Source: Robiginitalea sp. | GTDB lineage: Bacteria > Bacteroidota > Bacteroidia > Flavobacteriales > Flavobacteriaceae | Reading direction: 5' to 3' | Assembly: GCA_024642005.1 (NCBI GenBank) | Contig: JAHECA010000006.1 | Coordinates: forward strand, 1 to 64,000 | Length of the DNA stretch: 64,000 nt | Shown here: piece by piece, positions 26,410-34,907 of the stretch | Numbering within the stretch: the stretch's first letter is position 1 | Layout of the letters: each line of letters begins with the position of its first letter | Position numbers and translations under genes: made by a program | Notes under the pieces: generated by a model | Told to the model about the DNA's origin: nothing | The model's input: the letters and a program-made list of their open reading frames with translations, nothing else | Databases searched by the model: none

Positions 26410-26745
26410 GAGCCCGGGCGTCCTAAAATACGAAAGCCATATCACTGTAACGGGTACATTGACATGGCTTTCTGAAATAGTTTGCAGCTTAGATGCCCGG
26501 CCTGAGCCTGACGTTGCAACCGTCGTTGCACTGCGCCCTATCTAACGTTTGAATCAGGCTCCGACTTCCAGCCTTGCGACCGGTCTGTCGACCACTAATC
26601 CTTTGTGTTGCTTAGTCCTCTCATCTTACACAGCAAACCGGAGTTTTCCATGTAACACATAAGTTCCCACTGCAGCTGGTGACGTCAGCCTCCTGACTGC
26701 AGCTCTTCTCATTTCTCAAACGACCCAGGAGGCCGTCTCGAAATA
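26410..26745. ncRNA. Candidate structured RNA of unknown class
   Basis: At least five hairpins with stems of 4-9 bp and short loops (coordinates in the entry for the whole gap) lie within 340 bases with no coding potential. Tetraloop-sized loops (cgtc, tgtc, cctc) argue for RNA-level folding. Strand is not decided; on the minus strand the RNA would be read away from the AT-rich tract. I compared it by eye with tmRNA, RNase P RNA, SRP RNA and cobalamin riboswitch hallmarks and found none convincing. Confidence 0.35.
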
Positions 26746-26890
26746 AAAATAATCAACACTATAAAGAACGTCAGCTTTACAGCAATCTTTCTGAGTAGTC
26801 ATGGACTGAATACCTTACTTGATTACAGTGTCTAAAATAGATTAAAACATCCTCAGTACCAAATTTTTAACCTCGAAAAGAATCGACAGC

Positions 26891-26923
26891 TTATCAACGG
26901 CAGTTATCAACAATTGTGAATAA
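26891..26923. promoter_or_regulatory. Cluster of DnaA-box-like 9-mers
   Basis: TTATCAACG (26891-26899) and TTATCAACA (26904-26912) on plus, and TTATTCACA (26923-26915) on minus. The last is a perfect TTATNCACA. They border an AT-rich stretch, as in many bacterial origins, but dnaA is not in the window. Confidence 0.4.
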
Positions 26924-26946
26924 TTACACCTGCTTTACGAGGCCCG

Positions 26947-28233
26947 TCACTGCGCGCTTCCGTTCTCGTCCCGGCCGCTGCGCCTCAGCTGTCGCTGGAT
27001 TTTTTTGATAGCCGATTCGATCGATTTGTCGGGTTCGATAATGTTGTACTCGCCCCAGAAATCCGGATCGGAAAAGCCGGCCACCTCGTCGCTCAGGATT
27101 ATGGAGGAGCGGATGCGTTCCCGGTTGCGCGGTATCCGGTTTTCGGCCATGTGCTCCCAGTCGGTTACGGCCATCTCGCAGGTAAGGCTGTAGACCGAGT
27201 TGAACAGCCTGCGGTCCCAGTCAACCTTGAATTCCAGCATGGCATTGCTGTACCCGTAGTACCAACGGCCGTCCTTTTCCCGGTAGTCTACCCGGTAGGA
27301 AACCTCGGTGGGGTAAACCGAGGCATTGGCCGGCTTGCGGCGCACGAACATGCGGCTGGCCAGGACGGGGTCTGTTATATTCAGGGAAAAGATGGCGCTG
27401 GTCAGAATCTTGCGCTCTCCGTCTATAAAGAGTTTGCCCTGATAGAGGGGTTCGGGCACCGAGGACTTCTGGCGGAAGCCGATCACGAAAATAGGCCGGT
27501 TGTCGATGCGGGTGTTGCGCTCGAAGTAAAATTCGTAGTCGTCAATGTAATCATCTGAAAAGAGGAAATCGGGATATTTCATCACATCGACATACAGGGC
27601 GTTAAACGGCCCGCCCTGTAACTTCAGGGCCACGGTATCGAGCTTGCTGTAATCGGTGCTCTTGCGGGCCTTGTACAATTCTACCTGGTCTTGCCTGATG
27701 CTGGAGTAGGGGCTTTTGTAAATGGTGACCACGGCCTCCGACAGGGAAACGTTGCGCTTGCGCCGGCGGATGGTCTCCCGGTAAAATGCGGTCATTCGGG
27801 TAAAGTCTTCAAAATAGTTCTCCCCTTTGCGGTTGAGGGTCTCAACCACCAGGGCGCGCGGGTCCCTGGGCACCACCACGTCGACTTCCTGAAGCGAGGT
27901 CACCGAAATCTGGAGCGCAATGCGGTTCTCGGCTTCCCGGAATTGCGAAAGCGGGATGCTCTGGTTCTGGTAGCCCAGGTAGGATACCTGCACAACTCCT
28001 TCCTCCAAGGTTGCCGGCACCTTGAGCAAAAAGCCCCCTTCGGAGTTGGTAACCGTGCTCAGGTTCTGGCGCTCCAGGGAAAGGGTGGCGAACACCAGCG
28101 GTTCCCCGGTATCGGCGTCGACCACCTCCCCGGTGTACTGCCGGAAAGGCTGGGCAGGTTCGTCTTGTGCCAGCAGCTGCCCCGGCAGCAGGCTAAGGCA
28201 AGTGGCCAACAGGGAATATGTGATCCATTTCAT
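26947..28233 (-). CDS. Exported protein with carboxypeptidase-regulatory-like domain
   Basis: The 428-residue protein has a signal peptide (1-22), a carboxypeptidase-D-regulatory-like domain (about 32-115, YTGEVVDADTGEPLVFATLSL then TNSEGGFLLKVP) and a long C-terminal domain of unknown fold that in relatives sits in the periplasm or outer membrane (VETLNRKGENYFEDFTRMTAFYRE; DWEHMAENRIPRNRERIRSS). Function is unknown. The absence of plug and barrel separates it from TonB receptors, although it starts with the same beta-sandwich domain. It stands alone on the minus strand. Confidence 0.78.
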   Translation of the reverse strand: MKWITYSLLATCLSLLPGQLLAQDEPAQPFRQYTGEVVDADTGEPLVFATLSLERQNLSTVTNSEGGFLLKVPATLEEGVVQVSYLGYQNQSIPLSQFREAENRIALQISVTSLQEVDVVVPRDPRALVVETLNRKGENYFEDFTRMTAFYRETIRRRKRNVSLSEAVVTIYKSPYSSIRQDQVELYKARKSTDYSKLDTVALKLQGGPFNALYVDVMKYPDFLFSDDYIDDYEFYFERNTRIDNRPIFVIGFRQKSSVPEPLYQGKLFIDGERKILTSAIFSLNITDPVLASRMFVRRKPANASVYPTEVSYRVDYREKDGRWYYGYSNAMLEFKVDWDRRLFNSVYSLTCEMAVTDWEHMAENRIPRNRERIRSSIILSDEVAGFSDPDFWGEYNIIEPDKSIESAIKKIQRQLRRSGRDENGSAQ

Positions 28234-28469
28234 AGCGTTTGGAATTTAAATTAAAGGGTTGTGGGCCAGCCTGTGAGGAGCGTTGAAGCTGGCCAGGCAA
28301 CCGTATCTAAGATACGAAATTTTCAGGGTTTTTGCGAAAGGGGCACTGGCCGTTTTGCCGCCGGACGGCGACTGGGACCTGAATCGCACCTCGCGAGCCC
28401 TTTCCGGGGCCTTCCGGGGGTCAGGGCTCGTGAAGATTTCTTATCTTGGGGGGGACGAACCAAACCCAT

Positions 28470-29738
28470 ATGGAAAAAAGAACGTTCCTGCGCCATCTCG
28501 GACAGGCGGTGGCGGCCTCTCCCTTTCTCTTCACTCCCTGGCCCGCCAAGGCCGGGCCCCACACGCCAGCGGTCCCAGATGGGCGTTCTGGTGATTTCTG
28601 GGATCAGATTCGCGCCGATTACGACCTGAAGCCCGATTACATCAACCTGGAGAACGGGTATTACAACATCATTCCCAGGCCAACTTTGGAGGTCTTTCTG
28701 GAGAAGGTGCGCCAGGTGAATTACGAAGGGTCGTATTACATGCGCACCGTGCAATGGGAAAACAAAAACCGGCTGGCGGCACGCCTGGCAGGCCTGGTGA
28801 ATTGCCCGGCCGAATCACTGGTCATTACCCGAAACACCACAGAGTCACTCGATACCATTATTGGCGGATACCCCTGGAAAGCGGGTGACGAGGCCATCTA
28901 CGCCGAGCAGGACTACGGCGCCATGCAGGACCATTTTGAGCTGGTGTCGATGCGGTACGGGGTGGTCTGCAGAAAGGTGTCGGTACCCAACCACCCGAAG
29001 TCTGACGACGAGCTGGTATCGCTCTACGAGCAGCAGATTACCTCCAACACCCGCCTGCTGATGATCTGTCACATAGTGAATATAACAGGGCAGATTCTCC
29101 CGGTGCGCAAGATCTGCGACATGGCACACCGCCACGGGGTGGAAGTACTGGTCGACGGCGCCCACTGCGTGGGGCACATCGGGGTAGACCTGGCCGAACT
29201 CGACTGCGACTACTACGGCTCCAGCCTGCACAAGTGGCTCAGCACCCCATTGGGTGCCGGCATCCTGTACGTCAAAAAGGAGCGCATCGCCCAGATCTGG
29301 CCCTTGCTGGCCCAGGGCGCCACGCCCCCGGATGACATCAGCCGCCTGAACCACACGGGTACCCATCCGGTACATACCGACCTGGCCATAGACGCGGCCA
29401 TGGATTACCTGGAGCAACTCGGGCTCGAACGAAAGGAATCCCGGCTACGGCACTTGCAGCGGTATTGGACCGACGCCCTCAGGGGAGCACCCGGGGTACG
29501 GATCAACACGCCCGAGGCGCCCCACCGCAGTTGCGGCATTGCCAACGCAGGCATTGAGGGGTTGGCCCCGGCCCGCCTGGCCGAGGTCCTTTTGGAAACA
29601 TACGGCATTTACACCGTGGCCATCGATTCGGCCGGGGTGCAGGGGTGCCGGATAACCCCCAACGTCTTTACCACCGAGGCCGAGCTCGACCATCTGGTGT
29701 TGGCCATGAAGGAGTTGGGGCTGCGGTACGGCCCTTGA
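28470..29738 (+). CDS. Exported class V aminotransferase-like PLP enzyme
   Basis: The 422-residue protein is a fold type I PLP enzyme of the aminotransferase class V / isopenicillin N epimerase group. It shows NTTESLDTII (phosphate-binding region), DGAHCVGHIGVDL (aspartate that binds the pyridine nitrogen) and SSLHKWLSTPLGAG, whose lysine should form the Schiff base. Unusually for this family it begins with an export-like segment (KRTFLRHLGQAVAASPFLF) and mature residues start near 30; the twin-arginine pattern is imperfect (KR). Substrate unknown. ATG 28470 is used because an earlier frame start lacks similarity. Confidence 0.8.
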   Translation: MEKRTFLRHLGQAVAASPFLFTPWPAKAGPHTPAVPDGRSGDFWDQIRADYDLKPDYINLENGYYNIIPRPTLEVFLEKVRQVNYEGSYYMRTVQWENKNRLAARLAGLVNCPAESLVITRNTTESLDTIIGGYPWKAGDEAIYAEQDYGAMQDHFELVSMRYGVVCRKVSVPNHPKSDDELVSLYEQQITSNTRLLMICHIVNITGQILPVRKICDMAHRHGVEVLVDGAHCVGHIGVDLAELDCDYYGSSLHKWLSTPLGAGILYVKKERIAQIWPLLAQGATPPDDISRLNHTGTHPVHTDLAIDAAMDYLEQLGLERKESRLRHLQRYWTDALRGAPGVRINTPEAPHRSCGIANAGIEGLAPARLAEVLLETYGIYTVAIDSAGVQGCRITPNVFTTEAELDHLVLAMKELGLRYGP

Positions 29739-29792
29739 CGGGCCCGGGCCTGAAACCTGATTTCCGTCATATTTTTTGAGGGGCGACGGAAG

Positions 29793-29800
29793 TAGCTTTG
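29793..29800 (+). promoter_or_regulatory. -7 promoter element of the doxX operon
   Basis: TAGCTTTG matches TAnnTTTG and lies inside an upstream extension of the DoxX frame, which supports the start at 29875. A TTTG at 29775-29778 is somewhat close to serve as -33. Confidence 0.5.
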
Positions 29801-29874
29801 AAGCATATGCGGGGGTGACCCCCAAGCCCCTTTTAACCAACCTAACACACAGAAACTCTAAATTCTCAGATACA

Positions 29875-30369
29875 ATGACCGCTTCTAACACGAATCAGAA
29901 ACTATCTGGCGGCCTGGTACTCCTTCGGCTCTTTATCGGCTGGCACTTCCTTTATGAGGGAATTGTAAAGGTGTACAACCCCGACTGGACCAGTTTCGGA
30001 TACCTGGCTTCTGCCCAGGGTCCGTTTAAGTCCCTCTTTGCGTGGCTTACAGCAGAGAGCATCCTCCCCTGGGTAGATACCCTAAACTGGCTTGCCCTGC
30101 TCTTTGTGGGCATCACCTTCATCCTCGGCATCTTCGACAGGGCCGGGGCGGTGGTTGGGATGGGCCTGCTGGCCCTGTATTACCTGGCCCACCCCTCTTT
30201 TCCGGGGCTCGACCAGCTCAATGCCGAAGGCAATTACTGGCTGGTGAACAAGAACCTGATTGAGCTGGCGGCCTGCTGGGTACTCTTCCTGCAGCCTACA
30301 GGTACGTATATCGGCCTGGCCCGACTGCTGAAACCGAAAACATCCACCACTAAAACCGAACTATCATGA
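29875..30369 (+). CDS. DoxX-family membrane protein
   Basis: The 164-residue inner-membrane protein has four hydrophobic helices (about 12-32, 58-80, 84-105, 125-145) and the N-terminal LVLLRLFIGWHFLYEGIVKV typical of DoxX-like proteins. Biochemical role is not established; relatives are linked to quinone or thiosulfate metabolism. Its stop overlaps the start of the oxidoreductase gene in an ATGA arrangement, so the two are translationally coupled and probably work in one pathway. Confidence 0.85.
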   Translation: MTASNTNQKLSGGLVLLRLFIGWHFLYEGIVKVYNPDWTSFGYLASAQGPFKSLFAWLTAESILPWVDTLNWLALLFVGITFILGIFDRAGAVVGMGLLALYYLAHPSFPGLDQLNAEGNYWLVNKNLIELAACWVLFLQPTGTYIGLARLLKPKTSTTKTELS

Positions 30370-32000
30370 GCTGGACAAGACGCGAAGCCCTCCTGGGAAT
30401 GGGAGGCATCCCCATTTTGGGAGCCGTATGGTGGGCAGGCGCCTCCGCCACCGTTGGAAAGAAAAGGGAGCGCGACGCCCTGTTGGAAACCCTGAACATT
30501 CAACCCTCCCTGCCACCGGCCGTAGCGGCCATAAGCGGCGAGCCCGTAAAAGTGGGGGTCATTGGCTTCGGCATCAGGGGCGAGCAGCTTTGCCGGGCCC
30601 TGGGGTATGCCACACAGGAGTGGCTTGCCGAAATGGAAGAGGCCACTGCACTGGCTAAAGCCGAAAACCGGCCCTTTACCGCCCTGGAAGATTTCAACAA
30701 CCAGGACAAACTCAATGTGCGCATTGTCGGCATCTGCGATATTTACGACTATCGGGCCGAGAAGGCCATCCGCTCCTTCGCCACCGACGAGCAGCCTATC
30801 AAGCGCTACCGCACTTTCCAGGAAATGATTGCCAGCGGAGACGTGGAGGCGGTGGTTGTGGCCACCCCAGACCACTGGCACGCCCCCATCGCCATGGAGG
30901 CCCTGCGCAACAACGTGCATGCGTACGTGGAAAAACCCATGACACACACCCTGTCGGAAACCTATGAGCTGCGCGAGGTGGCTTTGAATTCCAAGGCCAT
31001 TTTGCAGGTGGGGCACCAGCACCGCCAAACCCTGAGCTTCAAAACAGCCCAGGACATTATTTCCAAAGGCATTCTGGGGCATGTGTCCCTGATTACCACC
31101 AATACGAACCGGAACGACGACAACGGTGCCTGGAACTACGAGATCAGGCCCGATGCGACCCCGGAGACCATCGATTGGGCCCAGTTTTTGGGCAATGCAC
31201 CCCAGATACCCTTCAACAAGAACCACTTCTTCCGCTGGAGAAAATGGTGGGCATACGGTTCCGGTCTTTCGGGCGACCTGCTCACCCACGACTACGATCG
31301 CCTGAATTGCGTGCTCAAGATGGGTATCCCCAATTCGGTAATGGCTTCCGGAGGCATTTACACCCATCGCGACGCCCGCAATGTGCCCGACGTTTTTCAG
31401 GCCAACTTTGAGTTTCCCGATTTCAGTACCGGCGGCAGCCAGCAACCGGGCAAGGAAAAAGGGATGACCTTTGTATACAGTGCCACTCTGGGCAACACCC
31501 TGAACCGACCCACCGTGCTAATGGGGCACGACGCCAGCATGGAGCTGGGCAACCGGCTCACCATCTGGCCCGACGGCCGCTCTACCCGTTATTTCACCCA
31601 GCTCGAGGAAGGTAAAATGGCGCCGCAAACCCCGATATACCAATACGATCCGGCCTCATCGGCCCTCGACGGCGTTTCGTCGGCCACGTCACAGTATTTT
31701 GCCGACAAGGGCCTGATGTGGACCTATATCGATGGCAAACGGGTCGATTCCACCTTCCTGCACATGCGGGAATGGCTGAGTGCCATCCGCAACAACGGCC
31801 CGGTTAGCTGCGGCATCCAACAAGGCTTCGAAGAGGCGATCTCGGCCCACATGGCCGGGCTTTCCTGGAAACTCGGCCGGCGCATCGAATGGGATGCCGA
31901 AGCCCAGCGGGTGGTACCCGTCGATGAAATCGACCTCGATGCGGCCCTGCTTGACAGCCCTCCCGGCATCGGCAATTTCGCCCCCGATGTGGTGACATAA
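30366..32000 (+). CDS. Gfo/Idh/MocA-family oxidoreductase with Tat-like signal
   Basis: The 544-residue protein begins with TRREALLGMGGIPILGAVWWAGA, a twin-arginine type signal. A Rossmann domain follows (VKVGVIGFGIRG at about 58-69), then the family EKP motif (YVEKPMTHTLSE) and a C-terminal substrate domain with GSGLSGDLLTHDYDRLN. Such proteins oxidise or reduce sugars or cyclitols with bound NAD(P), here in the periplasm. Insertions in the N-terminal domain (around the EWLAEMEEATALAKAENRP part) make it longer than usual. It is coupled to doxX, the normal Bacteroidota context for secreted Gfo/Idh enzymes of uncertain substrate. Confidence 0.87.
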   Translation: MSWTRREALLGMGGIPILGAVWWAGASATVGKKRERDALLETLNIQPSLPPAVAAISGEPVKVGVIGFGIRGEQLCRALGYATQEWLAEMEEATALAKAENRPFTALEDFNNQDKLNVRIVGICDIYDYRAEKAIRSFATDEQPIKRYRTFQEMIASGDVEAVVVATPDHWHAPIAMEALRNNVHAYVEKPMTHTLSETYELREVALNSKAILQVGHQHRQTLSFKTAQDIISKGILGHVSLITTNTNRNDDNGAWNYEIRPDATPETIDWAQFLGNAPQIPFNKNHFFRWRKWWAYGSGLSGDLLTHDYDRLNCVLKMGIPNSVMASGGIYTHRDARNVPDVFQANFEFPDFSTGGSQQPGKEKGMTFVYSATLGNTLNRPTVLMGHDASMELGNRLTIWPDGRSTRYFTQLEEGKMAPQTPIYQYDPASSALDGVSSATSQYFADKGLMWTYIDGKRVDSTFLHMREWLSAIRNNGPVSCGIQQGFEEAISAHMAGLSWKLGRRIEWDAEAQRVVPVDEIDLDAALLDSPPGIGNFAPDVVT

Positions 32001-32087
32001 GCCTTAGGCCGCAGGGTAACGCGCCAATTCGCCAATACGTTTTCCGCCCTTTCCGCCACTGGCGGATTCGGTGGAGGCAACAGGGCT

Positions 32088-32138
32088 CAAGGCTCAATGG
32101 GATACCAGGATTCCATGAGCTTTGGGCCTTGTTTTTTT
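32088..32138 (+). terminator. Likely terminator after the oxidoreductase gene
   Basis: Outer stem caaggc (32088-32093) with gccttg (32126-32131), an imperfect inner stem, then seven Ts. It lies 88 bases past the stop. The rest of 32001-32263 shows no gene. Confidence 0.5.
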
Positions 32139-32263
32139 GAATGGGACGGCAGCGGATAGGGTTTGGCCGAGGGGGTAAAAATAATAGGGAAGCCCCAACC
32201 CCCGAGGCTCAAGTTAACGTTATACCCTGCAACTTCCCATCAGGAAACCGCCCTTAAACGCGC

Positions 32264-34720
32264 CTAATCCAGCATGAACAGGGCATTGGCGAAGAAGAGC
32301 TTGCCGTTTTCCCAGAAGCCCCTGAAAAGGGGGTTGTCGGCCAGGTAAACCACCTGGCCCCGACCAAGGCGCTCTGCCCCGAATACCAGTGTTTCAGGGA
32401 TGCGCTTCACGGCCTCGCTCCCGGCAAACCCGGCCATGGGGCGTGGGTTGCCTTCCAGGTAGGCTACAGTGCCCCCGTCGAGATAACTGTAGGCATCGCT
32501 GCCCAGCTTCAGGGTATAATAGGTATCCGAATAACCGAAAGCCAGCGGGTGGGTCGGGTCTACCCTGGCTTTGAAGATGGCCCCGGTAATCTCCGATTTG
32601 ATGCGTTCGCGCTCGGTGCCTTCAAAAGGCTCGGGCAGCACGCTGTCGCGGGCAGGCGATTCTTTGTCTTTGTCGACGATGGAAAAACCGGCTTCGCCCT
32701 GCAGGCCGCCCAGGGCCTGGCCCATAGCAATGAGCTTGCCGCCGGCCCGCACCCAGTCTGCAAGGGCAGCGCGGCGCTTGTCGTTGAGAAAGCCCCGGTA
32801 CCCGTACCCGTCGGGCAGCACCAGCACGTCGTAGGCAGCCAGGTCTACGCGGTCAAAGTAGTCCGAATTGAGTACGGTAAGGGGGTAGCGCAGCTGTTGT
32901 TCGAAGAAGTGCCAGACCTCCCCAAAACGCAGGGACGATGTGGGTTCCCCGGCCAGGACGGCTACCTTTACGGGTTTAATCTGGCCCACATACCTCGAGC
33001 CGAAATCCTTGCCCTGCTCTACATAACCGGTGGTAACCGGGACCAACTCCTTGGCATTTTTGGCAGCGATGCCGGTAAGTTGACCATCCAGGTTGGGTAT
33101 TCCGCTATTCTCTGCCCGGGTGACGATAAGCGTGCCCCGACCCCAGATTCTTCCTTCAAGGGTGAAGGGGCGCACCGAGCGGCGCACGCGTATGCCTGAT
33201 TGCAACAGTTCGGCCAGGAATCGGGCATCGTCCATGCCGGTCCAGTCGGTCAGGTAGGCGTAGGCTTCCGGGTTCAGTGGGGGCGATACTACCCAATTTT
33301 GATCCTCCCCGTAGGGCAGGGCCGTTTCCGAAGCCAGGGCTTCCAAACCGTAGGCATAGGGCAACGACCAGGCGGTAATGTCGTAGGTAAGAGAATCGCT
33401 CAGGCGGGCGTCGGGCTCAAAGAGTACCTTAACCAGTGTGCCCTTGGACTGGTCGGTGGGCACAATCAAGGTGTGTTCATCGAGGGCCATGGTGCCGTTT
33501 TTCTGGCTGTCGTAGCGCAGGCCTTTGGCGGTGCCCTTTTTTCCGAAGCCGTAGGTAATCTGATGCTGCCGCAGCAGGCCTGTCAGGGCCCTGATGGCAT
33601 CTTCGTTCCCGCTCAGGGCAAAGCTTTTGTATTTGAAATTCCGCGGCCTGCCGTAGAATTTCCGGAATTCGGCATTTAGGGTACCGGCATGGCGGGCGGC
33701 CATTTCTACGGTACTCAACCCGGTGGTCAGGTGGTGGGCAATGCGGTCTTTCAAGGTCAGGGTGTCGCCTTCAGAGGTGAGCACGCCGAGGCCGGCCCGG
33801 CCGCTGCCACCCTGTTCATAAGTCATTCCTATGGCCCCGTTGTAGGTGGGGTAGGTGTCTCCGTAGCTCGGGTAAAACAGATCGAATACTTCCTTGGTAA
33901 AGTAAAACCAGCCGTTAGCGTCGAAATATCGGGCGTGGTTGCGGCCGATGGAATCCTGGAAGGCGCGCTGGAAAGGGGTGATTACTTCGTGGTAGGGCTC
34001 GGCTGCCGGGGCGAAGTAGTAGGGCTCGTCTACCCCCTGTTCGTGGAAATCGACATGGATGTGGGGCATCCATTGCTGGTATTTGACCAGGCGTTGCCGG
34101 CTTTCGACCTGCGTGAGCCAGGCCCAGTCGCGGTTCAGGTCGAACATGTAATGGTTGCTTCGGCCGCTCCACCACCCCTCACGATGCTCGGTGCTGTTGG
34201 GGTCGACCTGATGCGGGGTATTTTTATACTGGTTATACCAGTTTACATACCGGTCGCGACCGTCGGGGTTGATGCAGGGGTCGAGAATTACCACCGTGTT
34301 TTCCAGGTAGGCGCTTTTGGAAGTTAGCAGTTCGTACAGCGTCTGCATCGATGCCTCGGTACTCACGCTTTCGTTCCCGTGTACGTTGTAGCTCATCCAG
34401 ACGATAGCCGTCTGCGCGTCTCCTTTCCCTTGGAGGCCTTCGAGGTGGGCCTGGCGGATGTTTTCCAGGCGCTGCATGTTGGAGGGGGTCGAAAGCTGGG
34501 CGATCATCAGGGGCCTTCCCTCATTGGTCTGCCCGTACGTTTCCAGCTTCACCCTGTCGGGTGCTGCCTGGGCTACCGCCCGGTAATAATCCACTACCTG
34601 GTGGTGGCGCGTGAAACGCGACCCGAGCTCATAACCTAAAAATTCAGCGGGGGACGGAATAGACTGGGCGTGGGAAAGGGCTGCGAAAAGCAGGCCCGAG
34701 AGCAGGGCGAATGGTTTCAT
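32264..34720 (-). CDS. Secreted M14-family zinc carboxypeptidase-like protein
   Basis: This 818-residue protein has a signal peptide (1-19, ending SHA-QS) and an N-terminal M14 peptidase domain with the zinc motif NVHGNES (HxxE) and a downstream HVDFHEQG segment carrying the third ligand. C-terminal parts (about 370-818) resemble the glutamine-amidotransferase-like and beta domains found in related exported peptidases (VLVLPDGYGYRG; LGRGQVVYLADNPLFRGFWENGK split). Probably an extracellular or periplasmic peptidase. Start 34720 is chosen because TAGTTTTG (34762-34755) lies upstream and an earlier ATG at 34747 would leave almost no leader. Confidence 0.85.
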   Translation of the reverse strand: MKPFALLSGLLFAALSHAQSIPSPAEFLGYELGSRFTRHHQVVDYYRAVAQAAPDRVKLETYGQTNEGRPLMIAQLSTPSNMQRLENIRQAHLEGLQGKGDAQTAIVWMSYNVHGNESVSTEASMQTLYELLTSKSAYLENTVVILDPCINPDGRDRYVNWYNQYKNTPHQVDPNSTEHREGWWSGRSNHYMFDLNRDWAWLTQVESRQRLVKYQQWMPHIHVDFHEQGVDEPYYFAPAAEPYHEVITPFQRAFQDSIGRNHARYFDANGWFYFTKEVFDLFYPSYGDTYPTYNGAIGMTYEQGGSGRAGLGVLTSEGDTLTLKDRIAHHLTTGLSTVEMAARHAGTLNAEFRKFYGRPRNFKYKSFALSGNEDAIRALTGLLRQHQITYGFGKKGTAKGLRYDSQKNGTMALDEHTLIVPTDQSKGTLVKVLFEPDARLSDSLTYDITAWSLPYAYGLEALASETALPYGEDQNWVVSPPLNPEAYAYLTDWTGMDDARFLAELLQSGIRVRRSVRPFTLEGRIWGRGTLIVTRAENSGIPNLDGQLTGIAAKNAKELVPVTTGYVEQGKDFGSRYVGQIKPVKVAVLAGEPTSSLRFGEVWHFFEQQLRYPLTVLNSDYFDRVDLAAYDVLVLPDGYGYRGFLNDKRRAALADWVRAGGKLIAMGQALGGLQGEAGFSIVDKDKESPARDSVLPEPFEGTERERIKSEITGAIFKARVDPTHPLAFGYSDTYYTLKLGSDAYSYLDGGTVAYLEGNPRPMAGFAGSEAVKRIPETLVFGAERLGRGQVVYLADNPLFRGFWENGKLFFANALFMLD

Positions 34721-34754
34721 AAATGTCGTTTGGCCGGTTCGTATCATCGGATGC

Positions 34755-34787
34755 CAAAACTAAGGAATATGGCCGAATCGTATGCAA
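34755..34787 (-). promoter_or_regulatory. Promoter of the M14 peptidase gene
   Basis: On the minus strand TTG (34787-34785), a 22-base spacer and TAGTTTTG (34762-34755), matching TAnnTTTG; the leader before 34720 is about 28 bases. Confidence 0.5.
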
Positions 34788-34881
34788 ACCGGATCGGGAA
34801 TTACAGGCCTGGGGCCAGGGCCTTCTCCGGGGCCCTGTTCGATCTTAACGTATTTTTGGGAAAACGAACCTCTCATAGTTT

Positions 34882-34889
34882 TATCTTTG
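34882..34889 (+). promoter_or_regulatory. -7 promoter element of bshC
   Basis: TATCTTTG matches TAnnTTTG, 18 bases upstream of ATG 34908; TTTG at 34855-34858 could be a distant -33 element. Confidence 0.55.
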
Positions 34890-34907
34890 GGATGCTTAAA
34901 ACCTAAT

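Larger units (their letters stand above)
26294..26946. other. 653-base gene-free region with hairpins, AT-rich tract and DnaA-box-like sites
   Basis: No credible protein frame exists. The left part (26410-26745) carries several compact inverted repeats: gaaagccat 26432-26440/atggctttc 26464-26472; gagcctga 26504-26511/tcaggctc 26554-26561 enclosing tgcaac 26515-26520/gttgca 26525-26530; ggtc 26582-26585/gacc 26590-26593; gtcag 26684-26688/ctgac 26693-26697 framed by a 9-base direct repeat actgcagct (26669-26677, 26696-26704). The right part (26741-26925) is markedly AT-rich against the GC-rich surroundings and ends in three DnaA-box-like 9-mers. A structured RNA gene, a replication-related site, or both would explain it. 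Confidence 0.6.

Noticed and set aside
26680-26700. B12-box-like AGTCAGGAG on the minus strand, suggesting a cobalamin riboswitch
   Set aside because: The conserved upstream parts of the riboswitch are missing and the segment would be at the wrong end; it is explained by a simple gtcag/ctgac hairpin.
26410-26745. tmRNA, RNase P RNA or SRP RNA in the hairpin region
   Set aside because: No tRNA-like acceptor/T-arm with TTCGANTCC, no tag reading frame, no GAGGAAAGTCC block and no GGAAGGAAGCA block were found on either strand.
34782-34907. Upstream extension of the bshC frame
   Set aside because: It precedes the TATCTTTG promoter box and lacks family similarity.
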